From contig JBGAHL010000003.1 in NCBI GenBank assembly GCA_044226205.1, positions 1 through 64,000 of the forward strand: a DNA stretch of 64,000 nucleotides. Direction: 5' to 3'. How positions within the stretch are numbered: position 1 is the first letter of the stretch; each line of letters starts with the position of its first letter. The notes beneath the pieces are model-generated. The model did not search any database, was not told where the DNA came from, and worked only from the letters and a program-made list of their open reading frames with translations. Positions 31,478-40,756 of the stretch are shown here, piece by piece. A program made the translations under genes and the position numbers. Origin of the DNA: M3007 sp044226205 (lineage in GTDB: Bacteria; Bacteroidota; Bacteroidia; Chitinophagales; Saprospiraceae).

Positions 31478-33073
31478 ATGAATCTTCATTTGTCCTGGCT
31501 GCGCCTGCTGACCGGCGCTTTGTTGTTGGCCGGCCTGCTGGGGGCATGCCGGAAAACAGTTTTCGACGAAACCGAACTGGCCGACCATAGCGCGGAATAT
31601 GCGTTCCCGCTTTTTAAAACTACGCTGAATATCAAGGACCTGATGAATCAGGTACTCAACGATACGCTGGCCGGCGACACCATTCAGGTGAATGCCGACG
31701 GCACCATGACCTTGTATTATTCCGGCAAGGTGGCCGAAAAGCCGGCATCGTCCCTGTTGCCGCCCACCGGCATCGTGCCCGTTATTGATACCAATGCCCT
31801 GGCCCCTATTCAGGCGCCGGCGGGGGTTACTATTCGTGTGGTCAGGCTGAAGGGCACCACCCTGCGCCTGGCCATCAAAAACAACACGACCGATACCATC
31901 AGGGGCACCTTCTACGTGCCGCAAATGATCAAGGACGGTGTCGTGTTCTCCCTCCCGTTTGAGGTAGCGCCGCAGCCGCCGTCCTTCCCCTTGCCGTGGT
32001 TGTCGCCGGTAATCGACGTGACCGGTTATGAACTTACATCGAACAACAACACGCTGCAATTCCGGTACGAAGCCTACGATCAAAGCGGCACGCGTATCAA
32101 AATCCCGGAAGCGGCTCCCGGCGTTGCAGGCATGGGCGTTCTGTTCGACAACCTGGCTTTTTCCTATCTGGAGGGATACTGGGGCTACACGGAGTATGAA
32201 CTGGTGCGCGATACCATCGATATCGATATCAACCAGACTAATCTGAACGGCGATGTCAAGGTGGTCAATCCCAAAGTGACCATGACGGTCTACAATTCCT
32301 GGGGATTCCCGACGCGCGGCGTGGTCAAGTACCTCGCATTTATAGACAAGAACGGCCAGGCCATCGATCTGGAAAGCAGTGTTTTTAACAACGACAGTGT
32401 AGATTTCAATTATCCCTCCTGGGCAGCCGGGGAAGTCGGGCAAACGAAGTACACCCATTTTACACTCGATAACACCAACTCCAATATCGAGGAGATTTTC
32501 AACTCGCAACCCACCCAACTGATCTATGACGTGGCCGGCATTTCCAATGCCACACACGATACCAGCATCGTGGGATTCGTCACAGACAGCAGTGTGATCG
32601 GTTTGAGTATGCGAGTCGAACTGCTTTTGCAGGGCTCGGCCAAAAACTTCGGCGCGGAGCAAACGCTTGATCTGGATTTTGGTGAAAACAGTGAAATCGA
32701 TACCACCAACATCGAATCGGTCGAGTTCAAACTGGTGACCGAAAACGGTACGCCCATCGCCAACCGTGTGCAGCTGTATTTTCAGGACTCACTCGGCACC
32801 GTTATCGATTCGTTGTTTGATGCCGGCCCGCGCGACATTATGCAGGCTGCCCCTGTGGACGGCCAGGGAATCGTAACTTCCGTGCAACGCACCGAGACCT
32901 ATGTTCCGATGACCATTGCCCGTTTTGACCGCATTCGCACGGCCAAAAAGGCATACCTCAAACTCGCTTTCAGTACCTACACGGCGCCCGACGGAAGCCA
33001 GCAACCGGTTAAGCTGCTGGCCAACATGAACGTCACGTTCAAGATGGGGCTGAAAGTCCGAACACGGTATTAG
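31478..33073 (+). CDS. Large lipoprotein of unknown function
   Basis: 531 residues from ATG 31478; a TTG two codons earlier is less likely. Lipoprotein signal LLTGALLLAGLLGAC with the lipidated Cys at about residue 24. The mature region is beta-rich, with repeats of Thr/Asp-rich strands (NTTDTIRGTFYVP, TIDIDINQTNLNGDVKVVNP, TFKMGLKVRTRY at the end). I do not recognise a named family. The following DUF5723 barrel-like gene starts 98 bases later on the same strand, which suggests a lipoprotein/outer-membrane pair. Confidence 0.75.
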   Translation: MNLHLSWLRLLTGALLLAGLLGACRKTVFDETELADHSAEYAFPLFKTTLNIKDLMNQVLNDTLAGDTIQVNADGTMTLYYSGKVAEKPASSLLPPTGIVPVIDTNALAPIQAPAGVTIRVVRLKGTTLRLAIKNNTTDTIRGTFYVPQMIKDGVVFSLPFEVAPQPPSFPLPWLSPVIDVTGYELTSNNNTLQFRYEAYDQSGTRIKIPEAAPGVAGMGVLFDNLAFSYLEGYWGYTEYELVRDTIDIDINQTNLNGDVKVVNPKVTMTVYNSWGFPTRGVVKYLAFIDKNGQAIDLESSVFNNDSVDFNYPSWAAGEVGQTKYTHFTLDNTNSNIEEIFNSQPTQLIYDVAGISNATHDTSIVGFVTDSSVIGLSMRVELLLQGSAKNFGAEQTLDLDFGENSEIDTTNIESVEFKLVTENGTPIANRVQLYFQDSLGTVIDSLFDAGPRDIMQAAPVDGQGIVTSVQRTETYVPMTIARFDRIRTAKKAYLKLAFSTYTAPDGSQQPVKLLANMNVTFKMGLKVRTRY

Positions 33074-33170
33074 GGAATGTTCCGGCGGTAGCCGAGTGGT
33101 TCGGATGCTGCCGTTTCAATCTGTTTACAGTCCGCAACATTTCCCTGTTTCTTCAAACCTGCACTCCTTC

Positions 33171-34514
33171 ATGCGTTATACCTCTTTTTTTGCTACCCTT
33201 GTTTTTGTTGCCTGTGCCGCCCGGCTATCGGCGCAACAGGAACTCATGCTGCAGCAGTTGCCCGAATTGTGGCACGCCAGTTCGACCAATCCCGCATTTT
33301 TTCCGGAAGGCAAAAAGTTTGCTATCGGCCTTCCCTCATTTGTCCTCGATGCCCGCCATTCGGGCGATATTACCTACAACGATATTTTCAGGCGCCAGGA
33401 CGGCAAAAACGTACTTGACCTGGGCCAGGCAATCGATCAATTAGAACCTGAAAACAAGGTCAATTACCACCAACGCCTCGAAACCGTTTCTTTCGGATGG
33501 CGCCTCGGCGGCGGGTGGGCCTTGCAGGCAGGTCACTCCCTGCGCCTCGACGCTCACATCACCTATCCCAAGTCCCTCGCCGAAGTACTCTGGAACGGCA
33601 ACGCGGCCTATCTGGGCGATACCCTGTCGATCGCTCCTGCCGCCGATTATTCCAAATGGCATGAACTCAGCGCCGGCGTGAGCAAACAATTCGGCAATAT
33701 CCGAATCGGGGGGCGGGCAAAATTTCTGGGCGGCATCGGCGCACTCCGCACGGATGAAGACCACCGGCTGGCGACCGTTTTCACCGACCCGGATTATTAC
33801 CAACTCACCCTGCGCACCGATTATGCCTTCCACGCGGCGTACACCGTCGGCACGATCGATACCTCCGGCCTGAGCTACGAGATTAAAAACGACCCCGACA
33901 AAGGCGGCCTGTTCTCCGCCAGCAATGGCTGGGCCTTCGATATCGGTTTGCAGGCCCGCATTGGCGACCGCCTGAGCGTCAGCCTGTCGGTGCTGGATCT
34001 CGGCGGCAAAATCAACTGGCGCGACGACCGCGCAGCCTATTTTCACAGCAATGGCGAGTTTTTGTACGAAGGAGTGACGTTTCCGGGCGAAGACCTGATC
34101 AATGGCGTGGACAGCCTCGACCTTCAGGGTCAGCTGGATTCGCTCAACGATATTTTTCAATTCCAAAAAACACCCGAGTCCTTCTCGACCTCGCTGCCGG
34201 TCCGCTACTACGCCAGCGCTTCGTTCGACCTGAGCAAACGCTGGAGACTCGGCTTCACGCTTTTTCACGAAAATGGCCCGAATCGAACGGCGACAGCCGT
34301 GGCCGCTTCGGCCCAATGGACGCCGCTGAAATGGCTGTCGCTGGGCGGTATGTACGGTGTAAACGACCGTTCGGCAGCCAATATCGGCTTCAACCTTATT
34401 GTCAAACCCGGCCCCGTACAAGTCTATTTGCTTTCAGACAATGTGCTCACCGCACTGACGCCTTATGCGTCTCCAGCCGTGAATTTCAGGTTGGGAGCAA
34501 GTCTGGTTTTTTAA
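33171..34514 (+). CDS. DUF5723-family outer-membrane protein
   Basis: 447 residues from ATG 33171, where the signal peptide starts (MRYTSFFATLVFVACAARLS, cleaved near AQQ). The opening LPELWHASSTNPAFFPEGKKFAIGLPSFVLD is typical of DUF5723 and distantly of PorP-like barrels. Alternating strands run to a terminal NFRLGASLVF ending in Phe, consistent with a barrel. In-frame sequence before the ATG is not conserved in style and was left out. Function unknown; the preceding lipoprotein is its likely partner. Confidence 0.8.
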   Translation: MRYTSFFATLVFVACAARLSAQQELMLQQLPELWHASSTNPAFFPEGKKFAIGLPSFVLDARHSGDITYNDIFRRQDGKNVLDLGQAIDQLEPENKVNYHQRLETVSFGWRLGGGWALQAGHSLRLDAHITYPKSLAEVLWNGNAAYLGDTLSIAPAADYSKWHELSAGVSKQFGNIRIGGRAKFLGGIGALRTDEDHRLATVFTDPDYYQLTLRTDYAFHAAYTVGTIDTSGLSYEIKNDPDKGGLFSASNGWAFDIGLQARIGDRLSVSLSVLDLGGKINWRDDRAAYFHSNGEFLYEGVTFPGEDLINGVDSLDLQGQLDSLNDIFQFQKTPESFSTSLPVRYYASASFDLSKRWRLGFTLFHENGPNRTATAVAASAQWTPLKWLSLGGMYGVNDRSAANIGFNLIVKPGPVQVYLLSDNVLTALTPYASPAVNFRLGASLVF

Positions 34515-34540
34515 AAAAAAACACATTTTATCAATAAAGA

Positions 34541-34577
34541 AAGCGCCGACCCGGATGCCCGGCTCGACGCTTTTTTT
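34541..34577 (+). terminator. Terminator after the DUF5723 gene
   Basis: AAGCGCCGA and TCGACGCTT (one mismatch) with an inner CCGG/CCGG pair, followed by seven T residues (34571-34577). Between convergent genes. Confidence 0.8.
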
Positions 34578-34596
34578 GTGTTTATCAGCGAGTCGC

Positions 34597-35397
34597 TTAT
34601 TTTTCAACAATCAGTTGTTTTACGGCGATCCGCTGGCCAAAATGAATTTCAGCGGTGTACAAGCCTGAGGGCAACAGCGTGATATTCAGTTCATTATCGG
34701 CAGATTGCAGGTCGCTTTGAAGCACCTTCCGGCCATTGCTGTCAAACACGGTGATGGCGCCCGACTGGCTTTCAGCCAATTGCACCCTGACGCTGGAGTG
34801 CGCCGGGTTGGGGAAAAGGCGTACGAGGCGGTTGGCTTCCGGATCGATCGCGGCGGAGGTAGCCGTTTTGAAATACACTTTTTTACTGCTGACCAGCACG
34901 TTGTCGCCCGTGCGGTTACCGTTGCCGTTGGCGCACAGCGAGACGAAGTAGAATTTGATGGAATCGCCGGTGAGTGTCGTGGGGGCGGTCCAGGTAAAAT
35001 TCCAGGAACCCATGCCATTGCTCATGGTTTTGGCCGACGACTGGCGCGCGTACTGGCGGCCGCTGGCGGTGGTGATGTTTACACCTGTGCCATTGCCCAG
35101 GGTACCGCATTTGGTATTTGCAGCATTGAGGCAGGTCAGCTGGAAGCCTGTTTTGACACAATTGCTGGCATTGGTCAGGGTCAGGGTGTAGGCCTGGCCG
35201 GCGGTTACGGTATCGGGCAGGCCGTTGAGGGTTACGGTACCTGTGTAGTTGCCGCCGGTGTGGCAGTTAGACTGGGAACAGGTTGTTTCACCGGGAGCGC
35301 CGGTTTTGCCGGTTGGCGGGTTGCTGGGGTCAAGGCTGGTCAACGAGAGCCAGGCAGCCGCGAGGCCGGTGAAAGCGAGAAAAGCAGGAATACGCAT
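34597..35397 (-). CDS. T9SS cargo protein with choice-of-anchor V domain
   Basis: 266 residues from ATG 35397 (MRIPAFLAFTGLAAAWLSLT, a signal peptide); an upstream in-frame methionine was rejected because the -7 box lies between. The mature N-terminus NPPTGKTGAPGETTCSQSNCHTGG carries a Cys-x4-Cys-His motif, typical of the choice-of-anchor V (Reeler-like) proteins and reminiscent of a c-type haem site, though that motif is usually CxxCH. Two more cysteines (NCVKTG, KCGTLG) could form disulfides. The last ~75 residues are a type A T9SS sorting domain: RLFPNPAHSSVRVQL, GAITVFDSNGRKVL, LPSGLYTAEIHFGQRIAVKQ. So it is exported and attached at the cell surface by T9SS. Confidence 0.88.
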   Translation of the reverse strand: MRIPAFLAFTGLAAAWLSLTSLDPSNPPTGKTGAPGETTCSQSNCHTGGNYTGTVTLNGLPDTVTAGQAYTLTLTNASNCVKTGFQLTCLNAANTKCGTLGNGTGVNITTASGRQYARQSSAKTMSNGMGSWNFTWTAPTTLTGDSIKFYFVSLCANGNGNRTGDNVLVSSKKVYFKTATSAAIDPEANRLVRLFPNPAHSSVRVQLAESQSGAITVFDSNGRKVLQSDLQSADNELNITLLPSGLYTAEIHFGQRIAVKQLIVEK

Positions 35398-35427
35398 GAG
35401 TTGGTGTACATTAAAAAATTTGAGCGG

Positions 35428-35435
35428 CAAAAGTA
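35428..35435 (-). promoter_or_regulatory. Promoter -7 box of the T9SS cargo gene
   Basis: Minus-strand TACTTTTG followed by CCGC, 31 bases upstream of the start codon at 35397. Confidence 0.6.
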
Positions 35436-35601
35436 TCGGCGGCGGAGTCCGCCGACGTCCCGTCAAAGGCTTTTTCAACCAAACGGGTCAAAAAAGCACC
35501 TGAACCGGGAGATAACGATCTCCCGAAACGTAATTTTTAAACATGGGGTTGCGTGGTATTTGGCTCGTTTTAGGCAAATATTGCCTTTGCCGCCGCAAGG
35601 A

Positions 35602-37377
35602 TCAGTTCATGCCTGCTACTGTCAAAAACTGCTTCTCGTACAGTTCGCGATAGCGGCCGTCTTCGAGGCCCAGCAGGGTGTCGTGCGGGCCGATTTCTGC
35701 CACGATTCCCTTGTCGAGCACCAGAATATTGGTGGCGTGGCGGATGGTGGACAGGCGGTGAGCGATGATGATGCTGGTGCGTTTGGCGATCAGCGTTTCG
35801 ATGGCATGCTGAATGACGGCTTCCGATTCGGGATCGATCGACGAAGTCGCCTCGTCCAGAATGAGAATGTCAGGATTGAACACCAGCGCTCTCACGAAAG
35901 AAATCAGTTGCCGCTGGCCCATGGAAAGTGTTGCGCCGCGCTCCATGACCTGGTAGTGGTAAGCGCCGGGCAGCCGTTCGATGAACTCATGCGCGCCGAT
36001 CATTTTGGCCGCTTCGATCACATCGGCTTCGGAAATGGAAGGGTCGCGCAAGGTGATATTTTCCATCACCGTGCCCGAAAACAGGAAGACATCCTGCAAA
36101 ACGACAGCGATGCGACGGCGCAGGGCAAACACATCGTATTCCTTAAGGTCGTGCCCGTCGATGCGAATGTGCCCGCTGCGGATATCATAAAAACGGTTGA
36201 GCAAGCTGATGATCGTCGTTTTGCCGCTCCCTGTGCTGCCCACAATGGCCAGTGTTTCTCCCGGCTGGATGTGGAACGAAACGCCTTTCAGCACGTCATC
36301 TGTGTCGGAGGTGTAGGTAAAATACACCTGCTCGAATGCTACTTCCCCGCGCAGTTTGGCCGGTGCAAGCGGGCCGGTATTGGCGATGCGGTCGTCATTT
36401 TCCAATAATTTAAACACCCGCTCAGCCGCGATCAGACCCATTTGAAGGGTGTTGAACTTGTCGGCCAACATCCGGATAGGACGATATAACATGGTGATAT
36501 ACAAGGGGAAAGCGACGAGTGTCCCCAGCGTGACCTCCGCTGAAAGGACTCCCCGGGCGCCATACCAGACCATCAGCCCCAGTGAAAGCGCTGAAATAAT
36601 ATCGACCACGGGGAAAAATATGGCGTAAGCGAGAATAGACCGCAAGTTGGCGGTCGTGTAGTCGCGATTGATCTGCCGAAATTTTTCCGCCTCGCGTTGT
36701 TCGGCGGTGAAAATCTGCACGATGCGCATGCCGCTGATCCGCTCCTGCAAAAACGCATTCATGGTGGAGATGTGGTTGCGCACCTTTTCATAACTTTTAC
36801 GCACACTTTCCTTGAACTGGTAGCTGCCCCAGATCAAAAGCGGAAACACACTCAGAACGACCAGCGTGAGTTCCCAGGAGGTGTAAAACATCATGCCCAT
36901 GACAGCCAGGATGGTCAGCAAATCGGCCAGAATCGTGATGCTTCCCTCCGAAAAAACCGTGTTGATGGCCTCGATGTCGTTGATGGTGCGCGTGGTGCTC
37001 TGCCCGATCGGCGTGCGGTCGAAATAACCCAGATTGAGACTCGTGACGTGGTTGAAAATCTTGACCCGAAGGTCGCGAATGGTGGCCTGCCCCAGCCAGT
37101 CGGCGTAATACAGGAAAAAATAACGCAACACAACTTCCAGAACCAGCAGCGCAAAAAGGATGATAACCATAAATATCATCCCGTTCAGGTCGCTGGTCGA
37201 GATATATTTGTCCACCATGACCTGCAGCAATTTGGGCCTGGAAGTCGCCAGCGGGGCCAGCACAACGGTCAGGGCTGCACAAAACCAGAAAATAGTCCGG
37301 TAAGGTTTAACCATGCCGAGCACACGGCGGAAAAGCGAAAAGTTGAAACGGGGCTGGTTAGCGGAAGCATCAGACAT
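35602..37377 (-). CDS. ABC exporter, permease-ATPase half transporter (MsbA-like)
   Basis: 591 residues, the standard size for a type IV ABC exporter half transporter. Six membrane helices in residues ~25-325, then the nucleotide-binding domain: Walker A IVGSTGSGKTTIISLLNRFY near 375, Q-loop VLQDVFLFSGT, signature LSMGQRQL (a LSGGQ variant with Met), Walker B ILILDEATSSID near 505, H-loop IIAHRLSTI. Homodimers of this group move lipids, drugs or peptides. Members in Bacteroidota often annotated as MsbA/Sav1866-like. The next gene upstream is divergent; no partner gene adjoins it. Confidence 0.93.
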   Translation of the reverse strand: MSDASANQPRFNFSLFRRVLGMVKPYRTIFWFCAALTVVLAPLATSRPKLLQVMVDKYISTSDLNGMIFMVIILFALLVLEVVLRYFFLYYADWLGQATIRDLRVKIFNHVTSLNLGYFDRTPIGQSTTRTINDIEAINTVFSEGSITILADLLTILAVMGMMFYTSWELTLVVLSVFPLLIWGSYQFKESVRKSYEKVRNHISTMNAFLQERISGMRIVQIFTAEQREAEKFRQINRDYTTANLRSILAYAIFFPVVDIISALSLGLMVWYGARGVLSAEVTLGTLVAFPLYITMLYRPIRMLADKFNTLQMGLIAAERVFKLLENDDRIANTGPLAPAKLRGEVAFEQVYFTYTSDTDDVLKGVSFHIQPGETLAIVGSTGSGKTTIISLLNRFYDIRSGHIRIDGHDLKEYDVFALRRRIAVVLQDVFLFSGTVMENITLRDPSISEADVIEAAKMIGAHEFIERLPGAYHYQVMERGATLSMGQRQLISFVRALVFNPDILILDEATSSIDPESEAVIQHAIETLIAKRTSIIIAHRLSTIRHATNILVLDKGIVAEIGPHDTLLGLEDGRYRELYEKQFLTVAGMN

Positions 37378-37608
37378 GGCAGGTGCGGCAAAGGTTCGTC
37401 CGGTTGATTGGGTGTGTTGGGCAGCGTGATTGCTCTAAACCCGGAAACGGCCTCAAAGTTCGGCGAAATCTCCTTTTCTACACTTTTTTCCTGTTCCGTA
37501 TTCCGTGCTGTTCGTCGGGTAAAATGTATTTTTCGGCGAATCAATCCTGAAACTGGCGCGCCGAACGGGATAGATTTCAACCGTCAAATCAAACTTCTCA
37601 TCAAAAGA

Positions 37609-38190
37609 ATGTCAATAATGGAAAACTTCGACACTTCGAGTTCAATCGACCCGGCCAACGTATCCTACCGCAACACGGCTGTACGCAATGGCGCCATTTG
37701 GGGCGGCGCATCTATTTTGCTGACGCTCATCGGCTTCCTGACCAACACGGACCCGGGTATGCCCGACACCAACGGCGCGATGAAAGCTTTTTACAGCATC
37801 GCCGGCATCGGTGTTGCGATCTGGGCCGTGGTTATGGCCGTCAGGCACCACCGCGACCGCGAACTGGGCGGCTACATCAGCCTCGGCCGCTCCGTGATGG
37901 TCGGTTTGATGGTCGGTTTGGTCGCCGGGGCAATTGGCGCCGTATTTATGGTGCTTTACACCTCGGTCATCAACCCCGATTATGCCGAAACAATGAAAGC
38001 GGCCATGCAGGCGCAATGGGAAGCGCAAGGCATGTCGGACGAACAAATTGAAATGGCGGCGAGCATGTCCGGCTGGGTGACCAACCCGATCTTTCTGTTT
38101 ATTGTCCAGATTTTCAGCGGCACAATTTTCGGGCTGTTCCTGGGCCTGATCGTGGGCGCCATCATGAAAAAGGAACGCCCGCTCGCCTGA
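37609..38190 (+). CDS. DUF4199-family membrane protein
   Basis: 193 residues from ATG 37609; ATG 37618 is an equally possible start, and the longer upstream frame is unsupported. Four hydrophobic helices (roughly 27-45, 57-75, 92-116 and 160-188) with a hydrophilic loop carrying a Met-rich amphipathic segment (MQAQWEAQGMSDEQIEMAAS) between helices 3 and 4. This four-helix layout with that loop is typical of DUF4199, a Bacteroidota family of unknown role. A terminator follows before a second small membrane protein gene. Confidence 0.75.
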   Translation: MSIMENFDTSSSIDPANVSYRNTAVRNGAIWGGASILLTLIGFLTNTDPGMPDTNGAMKAFYSIAGIGVAIWAVVMAVRHHRDRELGGYISLGRSVMVGLMVGLVAGAIGAVFMVLYTSVINPDYAETMKAAMQAQWEAQGMSDEQIEMAASMSGWVTNPIFLFIVQIFSGTIFGLFLGLIVGAIMKKERPLA

Positions 38191-38213
38191 GATGGCTGCT
38201 ATTTCTACCGATT

Positions 38214-38250
38214 GAAAAAACGTCCGGGCGCCATTCACCCGGACGTTTTT
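38214..38250 (+). terminator. Terminator after the DUF4199 gene
   Basis: CGTCCGGG (38221-38228) pairs with CCCGGACG (38238-38245), flanked by a run of A before and TTTTT after. Confidence 0.85.
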
Positions 38251-38279
38251 ACTTTTGCCCCGATCATTCGTCCATATCC

Positions 38280-38804
38280 ATGAAAAATATTGGTGTACGT
38301 TACGGTTTGCTTGCTGCCGCGGCCGTCGTGTTTTACTTCGCAATCCTTTACTTCGTAAAAAAAGAACTGTTTTTACACCCCGGCCTGCAATGGGCTTCGC
38401 TCTTGCTTTACCTGGCATTTATGTACAAAGCCAGCCTCGACGATTGTTCGGTCAACGGGACGGATCGTGATTTCAGGGCCCTGGTTCGTATTCCGTTTAT
38501 TGTTTTTTTGCTGGCCAACCTGGGGTACTGGCTGTTCTTCTACGGTATTCATTTGGCCGATAAATCATTGATCGTAATGGAGTTAGCGCAAAAAATCAAT
38601 ATTTTGCAGGGGCAAATGAGCGAGGTTAACGACCCTGTTACCCGCAACGACCTGACCAAACAAATCAACGAGATGAAAACGTACATGAACAACCCTGTGC
38701 AGCCTTTGGGCCCGATTCTGGCCCAAATGACGCAAGGCGCTATCGGCGGGTTTGTGCTGGCAGCGGGCGTGGCGCTCGCGATTCGTTCTCAAAAACAGCA
38801 TTGA
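38280..38804 (+). CDS. Small DUF4199-like membrane protein
   Basis: 174 residues with four hydrophobic helices (about 7-26, 35-50, 70-92 and 150-168) and a charged helical loop (MELAQKINILQGQMSEVNDP) between helices 3 and 4. The overall layout repeats that of the preceding DUF4199 protein, so it may be a diverged paralogue; I cannot confirm this by eye. It ends seven bases before the alpha/beta hydrolase gene and is probably cotranscribed with it. Confidence 0.65.
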   Translation: MKNIGVRYGLLAAAAVVFYFAILYFVKKELFLHPGLQWASLLLYLAFMYKASLDDCSVNGTDRDFRALVRIPFIVFLLANLGYWLFFYGIHLADKSLIVMELAQKINILQGQMSEVNDPVTRNDLTKQINEMKTYMNNPVQPLGPILAQMTQGAIGGFVLAAGVALAIRSQKQH

Positions 38805-38811
38805 CCTGACT

Positions 38812-39813
38812 ATGGACTACGAGGAACACCCGTCGGATGAAAACCCTGGCGACCGACTTGGCGCAGTGTCCCGATGGCTGCGCATCCTGAGCCTTTCGCG
38901 TTTGCTGCGATGGGCTTTGCTGCTGACCGTCGCCAGCTGGACCTACCTCAACTGGCACGCCGACAAGCCGGTGGAAGAACTCACGGCCCGATACGCTTAC
39001 CCGGAATCCCGTTTTATCCATATCGACGGCATGGAAGTGCATTACAGGGTGTGCGGGCAGGGCGAACCCATCGTATTGTTGCACGACGCCAACTCTTCGC
39101 TGCATACCTGGTCGGCATGGACCGACTCGCTGAGCCGTCAGTATCAGGTGATTAGCCTTGATATGCCTGGCTTCGGGCTGACCGGCCCTCATCCGCAGGC
39201 CAGTTACAGCACGTTTATGTACACGGGTTTTTTTGATAAATTCGTTCAGGCTCTGCATTTGAACAAATTTCACCTTGCCGGCAACGGCCTGGGCGCCCAG
39301 ATTGCGTGGTTTTATGCCACTGAACACCCCGAACGCCTGAACAAACTGATCCTGCTGAACGCCCCCGGTTTTGAAAAAAGAAGCGGCGACTGGATCGAAT
39401 GGATCGCGCGGACGCCGGTCGTCAACCGGGTTTTGTGGAAAATCACGCCGCGTAAATTTATCCACCTGATGCTCGAGGACGTCTATGCCGACGACCGCAA
39501 CGTCAGCGAAGAACTTATCGACCGCCATTTCAACCTGCTGCTTCGCCCCGGCAACAGGAAAGCGTTTACCGACCGCGCCTCGGTGAGCGATAACCGTCCC
39601 CCCGTGGATCTGGTGGAAAAAATCAATACGCCTACCCTGATTCTTTGGGGCGCGGAAGACACGCGCATTTCACCGGAATTCGCCTACGATTTTCACCGAA
39701 AAATCCACAAGTCGCTCCTTCGCATTTACCAGAACACCGGCCACTGGCCCCAGGAAGAAAACCCGGGCATGACGGCCAAGGATGTACAGCGATTCCTCGA
39801 AGGGCGTTTTTGA
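38812..39813 (+). CDS. Alpha/beta hydrolase-fold protein lacking the nucleophile serine
   Basis: 333 residues from ATG 38812. An N-terminal membrane anchor (about 32-47, LLRWALLLTVASWTYLNW) leads to an alpha/beta hydrolase domain. The fold landmarks are clear: IVLLHDANSSLHTWSAW, ISLDMPGFGLTGP, ILWGAEDTRISPEF with acid Asp283, and YQNTGHWPQEENP with His311. At the nucleophile elbow, however, the sequence is HLAGNGLGAQIAW, so the expected Gly-x-Ser-x-Gly is Gly-Asn-Gly-Leu-Gly (Gly159), and the oxyanion His-Gly is His-Asp. It is unlikely to be a classical serine hydrolase. Seven bases after the small membrane protein gene; convergent with a metallophosphatase gene. Confidence 0.88.
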   Translation: MDYEEHPSDENPGDRLGAVSRWLRILSLSRLLRWALLLTVASWTYLNWHADKPVEELTARYAYPESRFIHIDGMEVHYRVCGQGEPIVLLHDANSSLHTWSAWTDSLSRQYQVISLDMPGFGLTGPHPQASYSTFMYTGFFDKFVQALHLNKFHLAGNGLGAQIAWFYATEHPERLNKLILLNAPGFEKRSGDWIEWIARTPVVNRVLWKITPRKFIHLMLEDVYADDRNVSEELIDRHFNLLLRPGNRKAFTDRASVSDNRPPVDLVEKINTPTLILWGAEDTRISPEFAYDFHRKIHKSLLRIYQNTGHWPQEENPGMTAKDVQRFLEGRF

Positions 39814-39818
39814 AGGCT

Positions 39819-40493
39819 TCAATCTATTTTTTCCTGAAAGAAAAGGCTGCGGTTGCCCAGGTCGGCGACGCACAACTGTCCGTAGGGCAACTGCCCGAAA
39901 GCGCAACCGCAATCGATGCACAAAATGGGCATGTCTTCCAGGCCCTGCAGGTCTTCCCGTATCTGAAAATCGGGCTGGGGCGTATGGCCGTGCACCAAAA
40001 TACGTCCGCCAAGCCAGTCGCGGTCGAGAGTATGGTGCCATTGCCTGATCCAGAGCATGGCATCAGGGTCGGAGAGCGGGTCGGGGCGGTGAAAATTCAG
40101 GCCTGCGTGCACCAGGAAAAAACCGGGAACATCGAAATAAACCGGCAGATCATTAAACCAGTCGAGATAGATGCGCGGAATATCGGCTGCCCGGGAAACC
40201 CCGAAACTGGCAAGTAACTCCCTCGTTTCCAGGCGAATAGAGGCGCCTTTGTTTTCGCTCTGAATGCTGTTCAGCAACATCTGTTCATGATTGCCGCGCA
40301 GGCAACGGACATCGTATCCTTCGTGGCGGAGCCGAAAGATCAGGTCGATCACGCCCTTTGAATCGGGGCCGCGATTGATGTAGTCGCCCAGTAAATAAAG
40401 GACGTCGGAACGGGAAATCGCAATCCTGTCGAGCAAGGTCAAAAAGGTTCGTACGCAGCCATGTATGTCTGAAATTGCCAATATTCTGCCCAT
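39819..40493 (-). CDS. Metallophosphatase of the PrpA/PP2A-like family
   Basis: 224 residues from ATG 40493 (MGRILAISDIHGC). All metal-binding signatures of the calcineurin-like family are in order: SDIHG at 8-12 (Asp and His), GDYINRGPDSKGVID at about 36-50, RGNHEQML at about 66-73, and later His residues in LVHAGLNF and ILVHGHTPQPDF. It resembles bacteriophage lambda-type and PrpA serine/threonine protein phosphatases or Ap4A hydrolases; choosing between them needs comparison. Five bases separate it from the convergent hydrolase gene. Confidence 0.9.
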   Translation of the reverse strand: MGRILAISDIHGCVRTFLTLLDRIAISRSDVLYLLGDYINRGPDSKGVIDLIFRLRHEGYDVRCLRGNHEQMLLNSIQSENKGASIRLETRELLASFGVSRAADIPRIYLDWFNDLPVYFDVPGFFLVHAGLNFHRPDPLSDPDAMLWIRQWHHTLDRDWLGGRILVHGHTPQPDFQIREDLQGLEDMPILCIDCGCAFGQLPYGQLCVADLGNRSLFFQEKID

Positions 40494-40756
40494 ATTTGAG
40501 GTCTGTTTAGTTGTCGGCGCGTCCGGCAACATTTTCGCAATAGTGGAAGTTTTTTTAAAAAAATCACTGACCTTGCAAGAAATATTCCGACGAAATATGG
40601 CCTGAACGTCTAAAATCGTCGAAGAGGCAACTCCCGGCCCCTACATCTTTTAACCCTGCTACCTCGAGCCTGACCTTTTGCGCCAGCCAAATTTGAAAAG
40701 GCTCTGCTCGCTTGGATGCCTATATCGCCTGTGTTGCGGTAACCCTTTGCCGATTT

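Noticed and set aside
33088..33140. Possible tRNA-Ser-like sequence (GTAGCCGAGTGGTTCGGATG)
   Set aside because: It resembles the 5' half of a tRNA-Ser D-arm, but no acceptor, anticodon or T-arm can be formed with the sequence around it.
34705..36408. 567-residue open frame on the plus strand
   Set aside because: It runs antisense through the T9SS cargo gene and into the ABC exporter gene, both of which have clear motifs. The translation has no recognisable domain.
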